Positions 26,437-36,111 of a DNA stretch of 64,000 nt are shown here, in pieces (the stretch's first letter is position 1; the number at the start of each line of letters is the position of its first letter). The translations under genes were made by a program, and so were the position numbers. Under the pieces are notes generated by a model. The model was not told the DNA's origin and did not search any database. It saw only the letters and a program-made list of their open reading frames with translations. Origin of the DNA: Novosphingobium sp. PhB165. Its GTDB lineage: Bacteria; Pseudomonadota; Alphaproteobacteria; Sphingomonadales; Sphingomonadaceae. The stretch is from the NCBI RefSeq assembly GCF_004341845.1, contig NZ_SLVB01000005.1, positions 186,001-250,000 on the forward strand, read 5' to 3'.

Positions 26437-27204
26437 GTGGGAATTTTCAGCCGGCTCGGGATCGATCCCGCGCGAGATTTCGCGATCACCAGTGCACCGG
26501 GCGCGCGTGCCTATCCGGCGGAAGTGGTTTCGACCGAAGTGGTCGCCGCCGAAGTGCCTTCCGCGCCGATGGACGGGATGAACATGAACCGGTTCCGCCG
26601 CAAGCGGTTCGGCCGGTTCACCGATCACGTGCGGCAATGCTTCCCGGCGGGCCGCAAGGTGAGCGTGATCGATATCGGCGGCGTGGTCGATTACTGGCAG
26701 GCCACGCGCGACCTGTGGGGCGGGCTCAATCTCGATATCACGGTCGTCAATCTCGACGCGCCGGAGGAAGACCACGGCGCCATTCGCGTGCGGCCGGGGA
26801 ATGCCTGCGACCTTGCGCAGTTCGGCGACAATGCGTTCGACATGGTCCATTCCAACAGCGTGATCGAGCATGTCGGCGTCTGGACCAACATGATGCGCAT
26901 GGCGCAGGAAATTCGCCGCGTGGCGCCGCACTATTTCGTGCAGACGCCCAATTTCGGCTTCCCGGTCGAGCCGCATTTCCGCTCGCTGTTCTTCCACTGG
27001 TATCCGGAGATCACGCGCGCCAAAATGATGATGCGCCGCCCTAGGGGATTTGGCGACCGCAAGGTGACGCTGGACGATGCGATGCAGCAGATTCAGGCCA
27101 ATTGCCTCCTCAACGCTGATCAGATGCGCGCGTTGTTCCCGAATGCCGGGATCGAGTTCGAACGGGTCTATGGGTTGAAGAAGTCGATCATGGCCATCGC
27201 CTGA
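26437..27204 (+). CDS. Class I SAM-dependent methyltransferase
   Basis: 255 aa. Motif I VIDIGGVVDYW begins the Rossmann fold; VVNLDAPEE is the acidic post-I loop and DMVHSNSVIEHV the motif II region. The protein is basic at its front (MNRFRRKRFGRF). GTG 26437 has AGGAG seven bases upstream and gives the conserved start GIFSRLGID; the ATG at 26383 is not supported. Similar proteins are found among glycan or lipid-modifying enzymes, but no substrate is indicated. Confidence 0.82.
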   Translation: MGIFSRLGIDPARDFAITSAPGARAYPAEVVSTEVVAAEVPSAPMDGMNMNRFRRKRFGRFTDHVRQCFPAGRKVSVIDIGGVVDYWQATRDLWGGLNLDITVVNLDAPEEDHGAIRVRPGNACDLAQFGDNAFDMVHSNSVIEHVGVWTNMMRMAQEIRRVAPHYFVQTPNFGFPVEPHFRSLFFHWYPEITRAKMMMRRPRGFGDRKVTLDDAMQQIQANCLLNADQMRALFPNAGIEFERVYGLKKSIMAIA

Positions 27205-27488
27205 TCGGAGAACCCCACTTCTCTTGCGCATAACGAGAGGTCCCAAAGGCGGCGGGTCTCCCGCCTTCGCAGATGCTCGCAAAGGGCAGCCAAGGCTCGA
27301 TTTTCCCTGCCGCGCGCGACCACACTCACAACCCGGCCCCTATAATGAACTGCCGATCGACCGGGGACGAAACCGCGCGGTCCCTGACGCATTTCCCCCC
27401 GGACGGGCGCGGCGCCAGCGGTCGGCAGGGGAAATCCACCAGGCCCCTGTAAACGCGTGGTGGGCTGGCCTGATGGCAAGGAAGCGAG

Positions 27489-27899
27489 ATGAGCAACGGT
27501 CCTTCCGGTTCGGAACGTCCATCGATGGCAGCGCAAGGCGCCGATCACGGCCGGCGCGGGCGCAGCCGCCTGCGGGTCAGGCTGACGGCCCGGGTGATAA
27601 CGCGCACGCAGACCAAGCCCGCCGTTCTGGCCGATCTTTCGCTCACCGGGGCCCGCATCGCAACCGAGGCCGAACTGAAGCCCGGTGCCGAAGTGGTACT
27701 GGAATGGGGCCGCTTCGAAGCCTTTGGAGAAGTGGTCTGGTGCCGGGGCCAGTATTGCGGGATCGCCTTCTTCGACATGATCCCGACGGCTACGCTGATC
27801 GCCACCCGCGACCTTGACGACAAGGCACATCTGCCTGCCGACCGCGATCTGGTGCGCGAAGTGGCGCAGAGCTGGGTGCGGGGCAAGACGCGGCTGTAA
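27489..27899 (+). CDS. PilZ-domain protein
   Basis: 136 aa. After a disordered N-terminus, RRGRSRLRVRLTARV carries the Arg-rich c-di-GMP-binding RxxxR-type motif, followed by the strand block DLSLTGARIATE that corresponds to the D/NxSxxG motif. GEVVWCRGQYCGIAFFD completes the beta barrel. It is a likely c-di-GMP effector. A ribosome binding site AAGGAAG precedes ATG 27489. Its transcript ends at a terminator shared with typA. Confidence 0.85.
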   Translation: MSNGPSGSERPSMAAQGADHGRRGRSRLRVRLTARVITRTQTKPAVLADLSLTGARIATEAELKPGAEVVLEWGRFEAFGEVVWCRGQYCGIAFFDMIPTATLIATRDLDDKAHLPADRDLVREVAQSWVRGKTRL

Positions 27900-27937
27900 G
27901 GCGCCGCAGACGCAGTCTTTCAAAACCTCACATATGA

Positions 27938-27969
27938 AAAACCCCGCCGCATTGCTGCGGCGGGGTTTT
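27938..27969. terminator. Bidirectional rho-independent terminator
   Basis: A 14-bp perfect stem (27938-27951 and 27956-27969, AAAACCCCGCCGCA) with a 4-nt loop. Both flanks give a T run in one direction, so it can stop the PilZ gene from the left and typA from the right. Confidence 0.88.
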
Positions 27970-27974
27970 CAAGA

Positions 27975-29807
27975 TCAGGCAGATTCCTTCTTGCGGCTCT
28001 GCTTCTTGCGCTCGTTCGGGTCCAGGTAGGCCTTGCGCAGACGGATCGACTGCGGGGTCACTTCGACCATTTCATCGTCGTCGATGTAGGCGATCGCCTG
28101 TTCCAGCGTCATGATCTTGGGCGGGGTGAGGCGGATGGCGTCGTCCTTGCCGGTCGAACGGAAGTTCGTCAGCTGCTTCGACTTCATCGGGTTCACTTCG
28201 AGATCGTCGGGCTTGGCGTTTTCGCCGATGATCATGCCCTCGTAGATCTTTTCCTGCGGCTTCACGAACAGGATGCCGCGATCTTCGAGGCTGTTCAGCG
28301 CGTAGCCGACCGCTTCACCGGTGCCGTTCGAAATCAGCACGCCGTTCTGGCGGCCTTCGATCGGACCCTTGTGGCTGTCGTACTTCTCGAACAGGCGGTT
28401 CATGATGCCGGTACCGCGCGTGTCCGAAAGGAACTCGCCATGGTAGCCGATCAGGCCGCGCGACGGGGCCGAGAAGGTGATGCGGGTCTTGCCGGCGCCC
28501 GAAGGACGCATGTCGGTAAGCTCGGCCTTGCGGCGCTGCATCTTCTCGACGACGGTGCCCGAATATTCGTCGTCCACGTCGATCACGACGGTTTCGTACG
28601 GTTCGGTGCGGCCACCCTTCTCGTCGGTGCCGAACAGCACGCGCGGACGGCTGATGCCCAGTTCGAAGCCTTCGCGGCGCATCGTTTCGATCACGACGCC
28701 CAGCTGAAGTTCACCACGACCGGCGACTTCGAAGCTGTCCTTCTCGGCCGATTCGGTAACGCGGATGGCAACGTTGGTTTCCGCTTCGCGCATCAGGCGG
28801 TCACGGATCATGCGGCTGGTGACCTTGTCGCCTTCACGGCCCGCGAGCGGCGAGTCGTTGACGGCAAAGCGCATCGCCAGGGTCGGCGGATCGATCGGCT
28901 GGGCCTGGATCGGCTCGGTGACCTGCGGGTCGGCGATGGTGTTCGACACGGTGGCCTTTTCGAGGCCGGCCAGCGCGATGATGTCACCGGCGCGGGCTTC
29001 TTCCACGGGAACGCGCTCGAGGCCACGGAACGACAGCACCTTGGTGGCGCGGCCCACTTCGATCACCTTGCCGTCCATGTCGATGGCGCGGATCGGATCG
29101 TTGACCTTCAGCGTGCCCGACTGGACGCGGCCGGTGAGGACGCGGCCCATGAAGTTGTCGCGGTCGAGCAGGGTGGCGAGGAACGAGAACGGCGCGTCGA
29201 CGTCGAGGTCGGGCGCGGGCACGTGCTCGACGATCTTTTCGAACAGCGGGGTCAGCGTGCCTTCGCGCAGATCGGGATCGTAGCTGGCGTAACCGTTACG
29301 GCCCGAAGCGTAGAGCACGGGGAAGTCCAGCTGCTCGTCATTGGCGTCGAGGCTGACGAACAGGTCGAACACTTCGTCCAGCACTTCGGCGTGACGGCCG
29401 TCGGGACGGTCGATCTTGTTGACGACGACGATCGGCTTCAGGCCGAGGCCGAGCGCCTTGCCGGTGACGAACTTCGTCTGCGGCATCGCGCCTTCCGAGC
29501 TGTCGACCAGCAGCACAACGCCGTCGACCATCGAGAGGATGCGTTCCACTTCGGCGCCGAAGTCGGCGTGGCCGGGCGTGTCGACGATGTTGATGCGGTA
29601 GCCGTTCCACTCGATCGAAGTCGGCTTCGCAAGGATGGTGATCCCGCGTTCCTTTTCGAGGTCGTTGGAGTCCATCGCGCGTTCTTCGACGCGCTGGTTG
29701 TCACGGAAGGTGCCGGACTGGCGGAAAAGCTGGTCGACGAGCGTGGTCTTACCGTGGTCGACGTGCGCAATAATCGCAATATTGCGCAGGGGAAGCGGGG
29801 CTGACAT
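27975..29807 (-). CDS. typA: TypA/BipA ribosome-associated GTPase
   Basis: 610 aa. A translational GTPase that binds the ribosome under stress and cold. The G1 motif AHVDHGKTT is at residues 14-22, the G2/DxxG region [11 protein letters not shown] near 56-66, [10 protein letters not shown], and NKID follow; the C-terminal TypA domain ends with a KKQSRKKES lysine tail. ATG 29807 gives the usual length; the open frame to 29852 adds 15 unlikely residues. Regulation may involve the inverted repeats upstream (29919-29953). Confidence 0.96.
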   Translation of the reverse strand: MSAPLPLRNIAIIAHVDHGKTTLVDQLFRQSGTFRDNQRVEERAMDSNDLEKERGITILAKPTSIEWNGYRINIVDTPGHADFGAEVERILSMVDGVVLLVDSSEGAMPQTKFVTGKALGLGLKPIVVVNKIDRPDGRHAEVLDEVFDLFVSLDANDEQLDFPVLYASGRNGYASYDPDLREGTLTPLFEKIVEHVPAPDLDVDAPFSFLATLLDRDNFMGRVLTGRVQSGTLKVNDPIRAIDMDGKVIEVGRATKVLSFRGLERVPVEEARAGDIIALAGLEKATVSNTIADPQVTEPIQAQPIDPPTLAMRFAVNDSPLAGREGDKVTSRMIRDRLMREAETNVAIRVTESAEKDSFEVAGRGELQLGVVIETMRREGFELGISRPRVLFGTDEKGGRTEPYETVVIDVDDEYSGTVVEKMQRRKAELTDMRPSGAGKTRITFSAPSRGLIGYHGEFLSDTRGTGIMNRLFEKYDSHKGPIEGRQNGVLISNGTGEAVGYALNSLEDRGILFVKPQEKIYEGMIIGENAKPDDLEVNPMKSKQLTNFRSTGKDDAIRLTPPKIMTLEQAIAYIDDDEMVEVTPQSIRLRKAYLDPNERKKQSRKKESA

Positions 29808-30335
29808 GCAGTGCCTATCGGTTCGAGGAGTTGCCAGCGGCGCATGCTGCACCGCAAAATTTGGGCGCCCTTACCTGAAACCATGCTTTTCGGCAAGCAC
29901 CACGCGCATGGTACGGATTGTGACATTCCCGTCACAGATGACGAAATGTCGTCTTTTGCGACTTTCGAGTCATTGTAACTGCTACGCAATCCGCTTAGCC
30001 TCCAAGGCATAGATTTTGGCGGATCGGGAAGCGAAAAAATCCCGGGCGCCGGTCGAGAGGAAGACTGGGGTTCCCCGAAACGGGAATTTCTTCAGACTTT
30101 GTGGAATCAGGAGGAACCAGCCGCGTTTTCGGACGCGGCGGCGCGTTACCGGCTCAAAGTCGGAGCGTGAAAGCGGTCCCGACGCGGCTGGGAGGAGACG
30201 CGAAGGATCGCAGACTGGTAAGGGGCGCGCAGCAATGCGCGCCCCATTTTCCTGTTTTTATCCGTGTCTTCGTCGAACTTGCGGTCCCCACACCGGGCGC
30301 TATTGTGCCCTGACTTTTTCAAGGGGGAATGCAAC
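29808..30335. other. Gene-free stretch with two small inverted repeats
   Basis: The 528 bp between typA and the RDD gene hold no convincing gene. Two inverted repeats are close together: TGTGAC-N6-GTCACA (29919-29936) and GACGA-N4-TCGTC (29940-29953). The first resembles half-sites of Crp/Fnr-family operators, but its TGTGA and TCACA halves are separated by eight bases, not the six usual for Crp. They are about 112-146 bp upstream of the typA start and could control it or the unrelated RDD gene. The remaining 380 bp show nothing I can interpret. Confidence 0.45.
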
Positions 30336-30818
30336 GTGGTACCGTACGGGGGCTTCTGGTGGCGGGTTCTGGCCTATTTCATTGATGCCGTGATCCTTTA
30401 CATCGCGATGATGATCGTCGGGATGGTTTTCGGCATCGGCATGATGTCATCGATGGCGAACCTTCAAGCGGATCCGTCAGCGATGATCGGATTGATCATT
30501 ATCAACTCCATCGTGTCGCTGATCCTGAACTGGCTTTACTTCGCGGTGCTCGAAAGCTCGCCGTTGCAAGGCACTATCGGCAAGCTTGCCATCGGTCTGG
30601 TGGTTACCGACCTGAATGGCAACCGGATCAGCTTCCTGCGCGCGACCGGACGCTATTTCGCGAAGATCCTGTCGAGCCTGATCCTGCTTATCGGCTACGC
30701 CATGGTCGGGTTTACGGAGCGCAAGCAGGGCCTGCACGATATTATCGCCAGCACGCTCGTCTACAAGACACGCGACCCGCGTGAAGCCCGGCACATCGAT
30801 GAGGGCGTCTTCGCCTAA
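30336..30818 (+). CDS. RDD-family membrane protein
   Basis: 160 aa with three hydrophobic segments: WRVLAYFIDAVILYIAMMIVGM carries the R-x-x-A-x-x-I-D motif of the RDD family, a second segment is near residue 57, and the third is in the KILSSLILLIGYAM region. The middle loop QGTIGKLAIGLVVTDLNG is typical. GTG 30336 has AGGGGGA seven bases upstream. It converges on ybbP, overlapping its stop codon by four bases. RDD proteins may be transporters or membrane adaptors. Confidence 0.85.
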   Translation: MVPYGGFWWRVLAYFIDAVILYIAMMIVGMVFGIGMMSSMANLQADPSAMIGLIIINSIVSLILNWLYFAVLESSPLQGTIGKLAIGLVVTDLNGNRISFLRATGRYFAKILSSLILLIGYAMVGFTERKQGLHDIIASTLVYKTRDPREARHIDEGVFA

Positions 30819-33355
30819 AGCTCCCTCAGCGCACGCGCCGGTTTCGCCCGCAACAGCGGCAGCGAACCGGCCAGCGCGAAGGCGATCACGAGGACGAGGC
30901 CGGCGCCCAGCACGGCCAGAACGCGCGGCCAGTCGGGCAGCCAGTCGAATTCGAACAGCTTCACGGTGACAGCCCAGGCCATCGTGCTGCCCAGCACCAG
31001 CGCGACAAGCGCCAGCACCAGCGACAAGACGCCATACTCGACAAGCTGGAGCAGCAGGAGTTGGCCCCGGCTGGCGCCCAGCACGCGCAGGATCACATTG
31101 TCATAGGTCCGGCTCGCCCGCGCGGCGGCAATGGCGCCCAGCAATACTGCAAGCCCCGCCAGCACCGCGACAGAGGCGGCCGCCAGAATCGCCATGCTCA
31201 TCTGGTCGAGCAGGTCGCGCGCCTGGCCCAGCACGGTGCCGGTCTCGATCACCGAGCTTGACGGGAAAGCGCGGGCAAGGCGCGGCAGCAGTGCGGTCGT
31301 CGGCGTGCCCGGGGGCGCCTGAATCGTCGCGGCCAGCTTGTGCGGGGCGTCGGCCAGTGTGTTGGGCGAGAACACCAGCACGAAGTTCAGGCCCATCGTA
31401 TCCCAGTCGATCCGCCGCAGCGCCGCCACCCGTGCGGTCCGCTCGACGCCGAGCAGGCTGACGGTGATATAGTCGCCCACCTTGATGCCCACCGCCTGCG
31501 CCAGCTTCTCGTCCAGCGAGACGAGCGGCTCGCCGCGCCAGAGGGGCGGCCACCATGCGCCGGAGGTGATCGTGCTGCCCTCGGGTATATTGGCCGAATA
31601 AGTCAGGCCGCGCTCGCCTTGCAGCGCCCAGGCATCGTCGGGCAGGTTCTTGAGATCGGCGACGCGGGTCATCTGGTCCTTGGGCCCGAAGGCAAGGATG
31701 CGCCCACGCAAGTTGGGGACGACGTGCACGGTGGCGCCGGGGATCTGGCGCGTGACAAGGTCGTTGAAGGACTGGGCGCCGTCCTGCGGGATATCGAGCA
31801 CGAAGTAGTCGGGCGCGCGGTCGGGCACGGTCTTGCGGATATTGGCGTCGAGGCTGGTCTGGACCCCGGCGATCAGCACGAAGGCGGAGAGCCCGAAGCC
31901 CAGCGCCGTCACCAGCGCGCCGGTTTGCGCGCCGGGGCGGTGGAGATTGGCAAGCCCGGCACGGAGCACCGGATCGCGCGGACGCGGCAGGCGTGCGGCA
32001 AGCCGGCGGATGCCGGTGCCGAGCAGCGCCAGCAGGCCCAGCATGACCGCTGCACCGCCCAGGAATCCTGCCGTCACCAGCGGCTGCGCGGCATTGACCA
32101 TGGCGAGCCCGGCCATGGCGGCAAGGCCCAGGCCGACCGGTAGGGCCCAAGCACGTCGTCGCGCTGCCAGTGGGCTCACCCGCGCGCGCATTAGCGCCAT
32201 GGCCGGAAAACCGCGCGCCCGGGCAAGGGGAGGGGCGGCGAAGACGAGCGCGACCAGCAGGCCGTAAGCGGCCGCCGTGAACAGCGCCGCGGGCGAGAGC
32301 GTGAACCCGGTCTGGACCGGCAGCAGCGTGCCGAGCGCGCGGGGCAGCAGCGGTGTGACCAGCACGCCCGCGCAAAGCCCGGCAAGGCTCCCCGCCAGCG
32401 CCGCCGATCCCACTTGCAACACATAGACCCGGGCGATGTCGCCGCTCGTGGCCCCGAGCACCTTGAGCGTGGCAATGCTGGTCCGCCGTGCCTCTAGGTA
32501 GGACGATACGCCGCCGCCGATGCCGATCCCGGCAATCACCAGCGCGGCAAGGCCGACCAGCGACAGGAACTGGCCCATGCGGCTGACGAAGCGCTGCGTT
32601 GAGGGCGAGGCGGCGTTGCGGGTGCGGGTGTCGAAGGCGCTGTCGCCGAATTTCTTCTTGAGCGCGTCGATCACGGCGTCCGGATCGCGCTCGCTTTGCG
32701 TGAACTTCACGCGCACGGCGCTGCGGAACATGGCGCCGGGTGCGGTCAGCCCCGCGCGTTCGGGCAAGTCGAGCCCCGAGATAGCGGTGTCGCCGAAGGA
32801 GAAACCTTCGGACAGCGTTTCGGGATCGGACGCGATGATCCCGCCCACGCGCTGCGGCACGTCGCCCACGGTCACGGTACTGCCGGCCGTCACACCCAGC
32901 CGCGCGGCAGTGCCTTCGGCCAGCCAGATCGTGCCGGTGGGCGGTGCGCCGACGGTGCGGCCGTCCTTCAGCGCAAGCCTTCCGAAGAGCGGCCAACGCG
33001 CGTCCACGGCCTTGAGCGCGACCGGCGCGGTGAGATCGCCCTTGCGCACGATGGCTTGCAGACGAAGCCCCTGCGAGACCGTGCCGTAGCTTGCCAGCGC
33101 CTTCAGTTCGGCGTCGGAGGGCTTGCGCTGCCACGCCCTGAGTTCGACATCGCCGCCCAGCACTTGCCGCCCGCGCGCGACCAGTTCGTGCTCGATCGAC
33201 CCGGTCAGGCTGCCGATTGCGGCCAGCGCGCCGACCCCGAGGAACAGGCAGACGAGCAGCAGCCGCAGCCCCCGAAACCGCGCCGAGAGGTCGCGTCGGG
33301 CCAGCGTCCAGGCGGTGCGCCAGGCTAAGGTGGGTGGCGCCGCGGGCTCAGCCAA
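30815..33355 (-). CDS. ybbP: FtsX-like ABC transporter permease (YbbP type)
   Basis: 846 aa with about ten membrane helices: one N-terminal, three around residues 260-380, a central group near 400-440 and 490, and a C-terminal FtsX repeat. Two large periplasmic domains separate these. It is the permease of the YbbA-YbbP MacB-like/LolCDE-like type, probably moving lipophilic or envelope components. The ybbA end overlaps its start by eight bases. Arrangement ybbA-ybbP divergent from tesA matches the E. coli order. Confidence 0.9.
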   Translation of the reverse strand: MAEPAAPPTLAWRTAWTLARRDLSARFRGLRLLLVCLFLGVGALAAIGSLTGSIEHELVARGRQVLGGDVELRAWQRKPSDAELKALASYGTVSQGLRLQAIVRKGDLTAPVALKAVDARWPLFGRLALKDGRTVGAPPTGTIWLAEGTAARLGVTAGSTVTVGDVPQRVGGIIASDPETLSEGFSFGDTAISGLDLPERAGLTAPGAMFRSAVRVKFTQSERDPDAVIDALKKKFGDSAFDTRTRNAASPSTQRFVSRMGQFLSLVGLAALVIAGIGIGGGVSSYLEARRTSIATLKVLGATSGDIARVYVLQVGSAALAGSLAGLCAGVLVTPLLPRALGTLLPVQTGFTLSPAALFTAAAYGLLVALVFAAPPLARARGFPAMALMRARVSPLAARRRAWALPVGLGLAAMAGLAMVNAAQPLVTAGFLGGAAVMLGLLALLGTGIRRLAARLPRPRDPVLRAGLANLHRPGAQTGALVTALGFGLSAFVLIAGVQTSLDANIRKTVPDRAPDYFVLDIPQDGAQSFNDLVTRQIPGATVHVVPNLRGRILAFGPKDQMTRVADLKNLPDDAWALQGERGLTYSANIPEGSTITSGAWWPPLWRGEPLVSLDEKLAQAVGIKVGDYITVSLLGVERTARVAALRRIDWDTMGLNFVLVFSPNTLADAPHKLAATIQAPPGTPTTALLPRLARAFPSSSVIETGTVLGQARDLLDQMSMAILAAASVAVLAGLAVLLGAIAAARASRTYDNVILRVLGASRGQLLLLQLVEYGVLSLVLALVALVLGSTMAWAVTVKLFEFDWLPDWPRVLAVLGAGLVLVIAFALAGSLPLLRAKPARALREL

Positions 33356-34058
33356 GCGTGTCGCTCGCGATGCGGCCGTCGGCCAGCGACACTACGCGCT
33401 CGCAGTGCGTGGCGAGGCTTTCGTCGTGGGTGATGATGAGCAGCGTCGCGCCCGCTTCCTCGCGGCGGGCGAAGAGCAAGTCGATGATGGTGGCGCCGGT
33501 TGCGGCGTCGAGATTGCCGGTCGGCTCGTCGGCGAAGACCAGCGCGGGGCGCGGCGCGAGGGCGCGGGCAATCGCCACGCGCTGCTGTTCGCCGCCCGAA
33601 AGCTGCGCCGGATAGTGGGAAAGGCGGTGGCCGAGCCCGACGGCGACCAGTTCCGCCTCAGCCCGTTCGCGCGCGCCGCCGATCCCGGCGAGTTCGAGCG
33701 GCGTCATCACGTTTTCCAGCGCCGTCATCGTCGGCAGCAGGTGGAAGGCCTGAAGCACCACGCCGATCCGGCCGCGCCGCGCGCGGGCCAGCGCGTCCTC
33801 GTCCATCGCCGAAAAGTCCTGCCCGGCCACGTGCAGCGCGCCCGATGACGCGCGTTCCAGCCCCGAGAGCACGGCCATCAGCGAACTCTTGCCCGAGCCC
33901 GAGGGGCCGAGCAGGGCCAGCGTCTGGCCTTGCGGCACCGCAAGGTCGATGCCTTTCAGGATCTCAACCGCGCTTTCGCCGCTGCCGAGAGTGAGGCGCA
34001 GGTCCTGCGCATGAATCGAAAGGGCGGGGGGCTGGGAAGGATCGCTCACGTGCCCCAT
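33348..34058 (-). CDS. ybbA: ABC transporter ATP-binding protein (YbbA/LolD type)
   Basis: The ATPase of the YbbAP exporter. Walker A LLGPSGSGKSS near residue 45, signature LSGGEQQRVAIARAL, Walker B LVFADEPTGNLD and the H-loop IITHDES are all present. 236 aa from ATG 34058; an upstream TTG or downstream GTG are alternatives. Its stop overlaps the ybbP start, and tesA starts divergently about 40 bp away, so a short bidirectional promoter is implied. Confidence 0.93.
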   Translation of the reverse strand: MGHVSDPSQPPALSIHAQDLRLTLGSGESAVEILKGIDLAVPQGQTLALLGPSGSGKSSLMAVLSGLERASSGALHVAGQDFSAMDEDALARARRGRIGVVLQAFHLLPTMTALENVMTPLELAGIGGARERAEAELVAVGLGHRLSHYPAQLSGGEQQRVAIARALAPRPALVFADEPTGNLDAATGATIIDLLFARREEAGATLLIITHDESLATHCERVVSLADGRIASDTLG

Positions 34059-34095
34059 ATGGGTGCGCAACCCGTCGTTTCACAAGGACAAAGCC

Positions 34096-34818
34096 TTGCG
34101 CGCCAAAGCGATTGCCGTTCTCGCCCCCGTGCTGTTCATTCCGCTGGTGCTTGCGGGGTGCCAGAAAGGCGCGCCGCCCGCGCCCGAGCAGAGCACCGGC
34201 GCGCTCGACGCGCCGCCGGCGATCCCGGTCATGGGGCCCGAGCGGCGGATCCTGGCCTTCGGCGATTCGCTGCTGGCGGGCTATGGCCTGGAAGACGGCG
34301 AGAGCTATCCGGCGCGGCTGGAGAATGCCTTGCGCGCACGCGGGATCAATGCGCGGATCACTAATGCCGGAGTTTCGGGGGACACCACGGCGGCGGGGCT
34401 CGAACGGCTGGATTTCACGCTCAAGAGCCAGAGCGAAAAGCCCGAACTCGTTATTGTCAGCCTGGGGGGCAATGACATGCTGCGCAGCCTTCCGCCCGAG
34501 CAGACGCGGCAAAACCTTGAGGCGATCCTGAAGCGGTTCAAGCAGGAGAATATCCGCGTCGTCCTGCTCGGGATGATGGCGGCGCCCAATCTCGGCAAGG
34601 ATTTTGCCGCTCAGTTCAACCCGATCTATCCGCAGCTTGCGCAGGAATATGGCGCAGTGCTGGTGCCGTTCTTCCTTCAGCCGGTGATCGACAAGCCGGA
34701 CCTGCTTCAACCGGATCATGTCCATCCGACGGCCATTGGCGTCGAGGAAATCGTCACCGCGACGGTTGACGATGTGGCCGATGCACTGCCGAAAGTGCCG
34801 GGATCTCATTCAAACTGA
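34096..34818 (+). CDS. tesA: Arylesterase / SGNH lipoprotein of the TesA type
   Basis: 240 aa. The GDSL block ILAFGDSLLAGYG carries the nucleophile S58; GNDMLR and DHVHP complete the SGNH set. It hydrolyses acyl-thioesters, aryl esters or lysophospholipids in the periplasm. TTG 34096 is chosen since AAGGA lies about eight bases upstream and a lipoprotein signal peptide follows (VLFIPLVLAGC, lipidated C22). GTG 34063 has no ribosome binding site. It is divergent from ybbA-ybbP. Confidence 0.88.
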   Translation: MRAKAIAVLAPVLFIPLVLAGCQKGAPPAPEQSTGALDAPPAIPVMGPERRILAFGDSLLAGYGLEDGESYPARLENALRARGINARITNAGVSGDTTAAGLERLDFTLKSQSEKPELVIVSLGGNDMLRSLPPEQTRQNLEAILKRFKQENIRVVLLGMMAAPNLGKDFAAQFNPIYPQLAQEYGAVLVPFFLQPVIDKPDLLQPDHVHPTAIGVEEIVTATVDDVADALPKVPGSHSN

Positions 34819-34820
34819 CC

Positions 34821-34908
34821 CTCGTCGTCCCCGCGAAGGCGGGGACCCCGCTTGTTCTTGCGGCGAGGTAAAAGGAAGCGGGGCCCCCGCCTTCGCGGGG
34901 GCGACGGG
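34821..34908. repeat. Palindromic inverted-terminus element, copy 2 (short form)
   Basis: Two hairpins of the same family as copy 1: the left end reads CGTCGTCCCCGC-GAAG-GCGGGGAC, the right end CCCCCGC-CTTC-GCGGGGGCGACGG. They are inverted to each other, and both left ends continue CCGCTTGTTCTT. The internal ACGCAGAGACGC inverted repeat of copies 1 and 3 is missing, so this is the minimal form, 88 bp. Located between tesA and recF. Confidence 0.82.
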
Positions 34909-34959
34909 GTGTTTGGTGATGGTGCGATTTGAAGAATTTGGCGGAGGTTTGCGGTGCGC

Positions 34960-36057
34960 TTAATGCTGCCCCAGTCGCCGCACTGAGCCCGCAGTGACTT
35001 CCCATACCGCCGCTTCTCCGACAATCGCCTCGAACGGGGCCAGCTCAGTGCCGGTCAGCCAGACTTGCGCGGAACCGGCCCGCAGGCGGTCGAACAGGGC
35101 TTCGCGGCGGACAGGATCGAGATGCGCGGCCACTTCATCGAGCAGCAGCAGGCGCGGGCGCTGTTCGGTGCCCTGTTCGAGCAGTTGCGAATGGGCAAGC
35201 GTGATCGCGATCAGCATCGCCTTCTGCTCGCCGGTCGAGCAATCGGCTGCGGGCTGGCCCTTGCCCGCCATGGTGACGAGAAGCTCGTCGCGGTGCGGCC
35301 CGGTGAGCGTGCGCTGCGCCGCGCGCTCGCGGGCACGGCCGTCGCGCAAGGCGCGGGCGAGCGCCTCGGCAGCGATCGGTCCGCCCGGCTGATAGGCGAG
35401 CGAAGGGCGCGCAAAGGGCGAATCCGGCAGGTTGGCAAGCGTCTGTTCCAGTCGCTCGACCAGTTCGGCGCGCGCACTGGCGACCATGGCGCCCGCCTCG
35501 GCCAATTGCGTCTCGATAGCGTCGAGCCAGCGCGGATCGGGCACCCGCTCGTCCGAAAGCAGGCGGTTGCGTTCGCGCAGGGCATTTTCCAGACGCGTGG
35601 CGTGGCTGGCATGGTCCGGGCGAACGGCGAGCACCAGCCGGTCGAGAAAGCGCCGCCGCGCGCCTGCGCCTTCCACGAACAGGCGGTCCATCGCCGGAGT
35701 CAGCCAACCGATCGAGAGCCATTCGGCAAGGCGCACCGCCGGCGCCTCGGCACCGTTGACCTGCACCAGCCGCCGTCCCGGCCGCTCTGCCGTGACGCCG
35801 GTGCCAAGGCGGACGGGTTCGGCCCCCGGCACCATCAGCGCGGCGCTGACCGCGAAGCCGCCGTCGAATTCCTGCCCCGGCATGTCGGCAAGGCTCGCTC
35901 GCCTGAGGCCTCGCCCCGGCGAGAGCAGCGAGATCGCCTCCAGCACATTGGTCTTGCCCGCGCCGTTTTCGCCGACGAGCAGGTTGAACTGCGCCGTGCC
36001 TTCCACCGCGGTCTCACGGTGGTTGCGGAAACGGGACAGGAGGATGCGGTCGAGCAT
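34960..36057 (-). CDS. recF: RecF recombination/repair ATPase
   Basis: 365 aa, SMC-like ABC ATPase that helps load RecA at gaps with RecO and RecR. Walker A LLVGENGAGKTNVLE is at residues 26-40; the ABC signature is CSTGEQKAMLI and Walker B RLLLLDEVAAHLD near the C-terminus. The family start MLDRILLSRFRNHR is intact. It is not next to dnaA or gyrB here, as it is in many bacteria. Confidence 0.95.
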   Translation of the reverse strand: MLDRILLSRFRNHRETAVEGTAQFNLLVGENGAGKTNVLEAISLLSPGRGLRRASLADMPGQEFDGGFAVSAALMVPGAEPVRLGTGVTAERPGRRLVQVNGAEAPAVRLAEWLSIGWLTPAMDRLFVEGAGARRRFLDRLVLAVRPDHASHATRLENALRERNRLLSDERVPDPRWLDAIETQLAEAGAMVASARAELVERLEQTLANLPDSPFARPSLAYQPGGPIAAEALARALRDGRARERAAQRTLTGPHRDELLVTMAGKGQPAADCSTGEQKAMLIAITLAHSQLLEQGTEQRPRLLLLDEVAAHLDPVRREALFDRLRAGSAQVWLTGTELAPFEAIVGEAAVWEVTAGSVRRLGQH

Positions 36058-36111
36058 GATCGCTGGCGGACCTACCGGGGTGGGCGGGTCATGCCAAGCT
36101 TCGGGCGCAGG

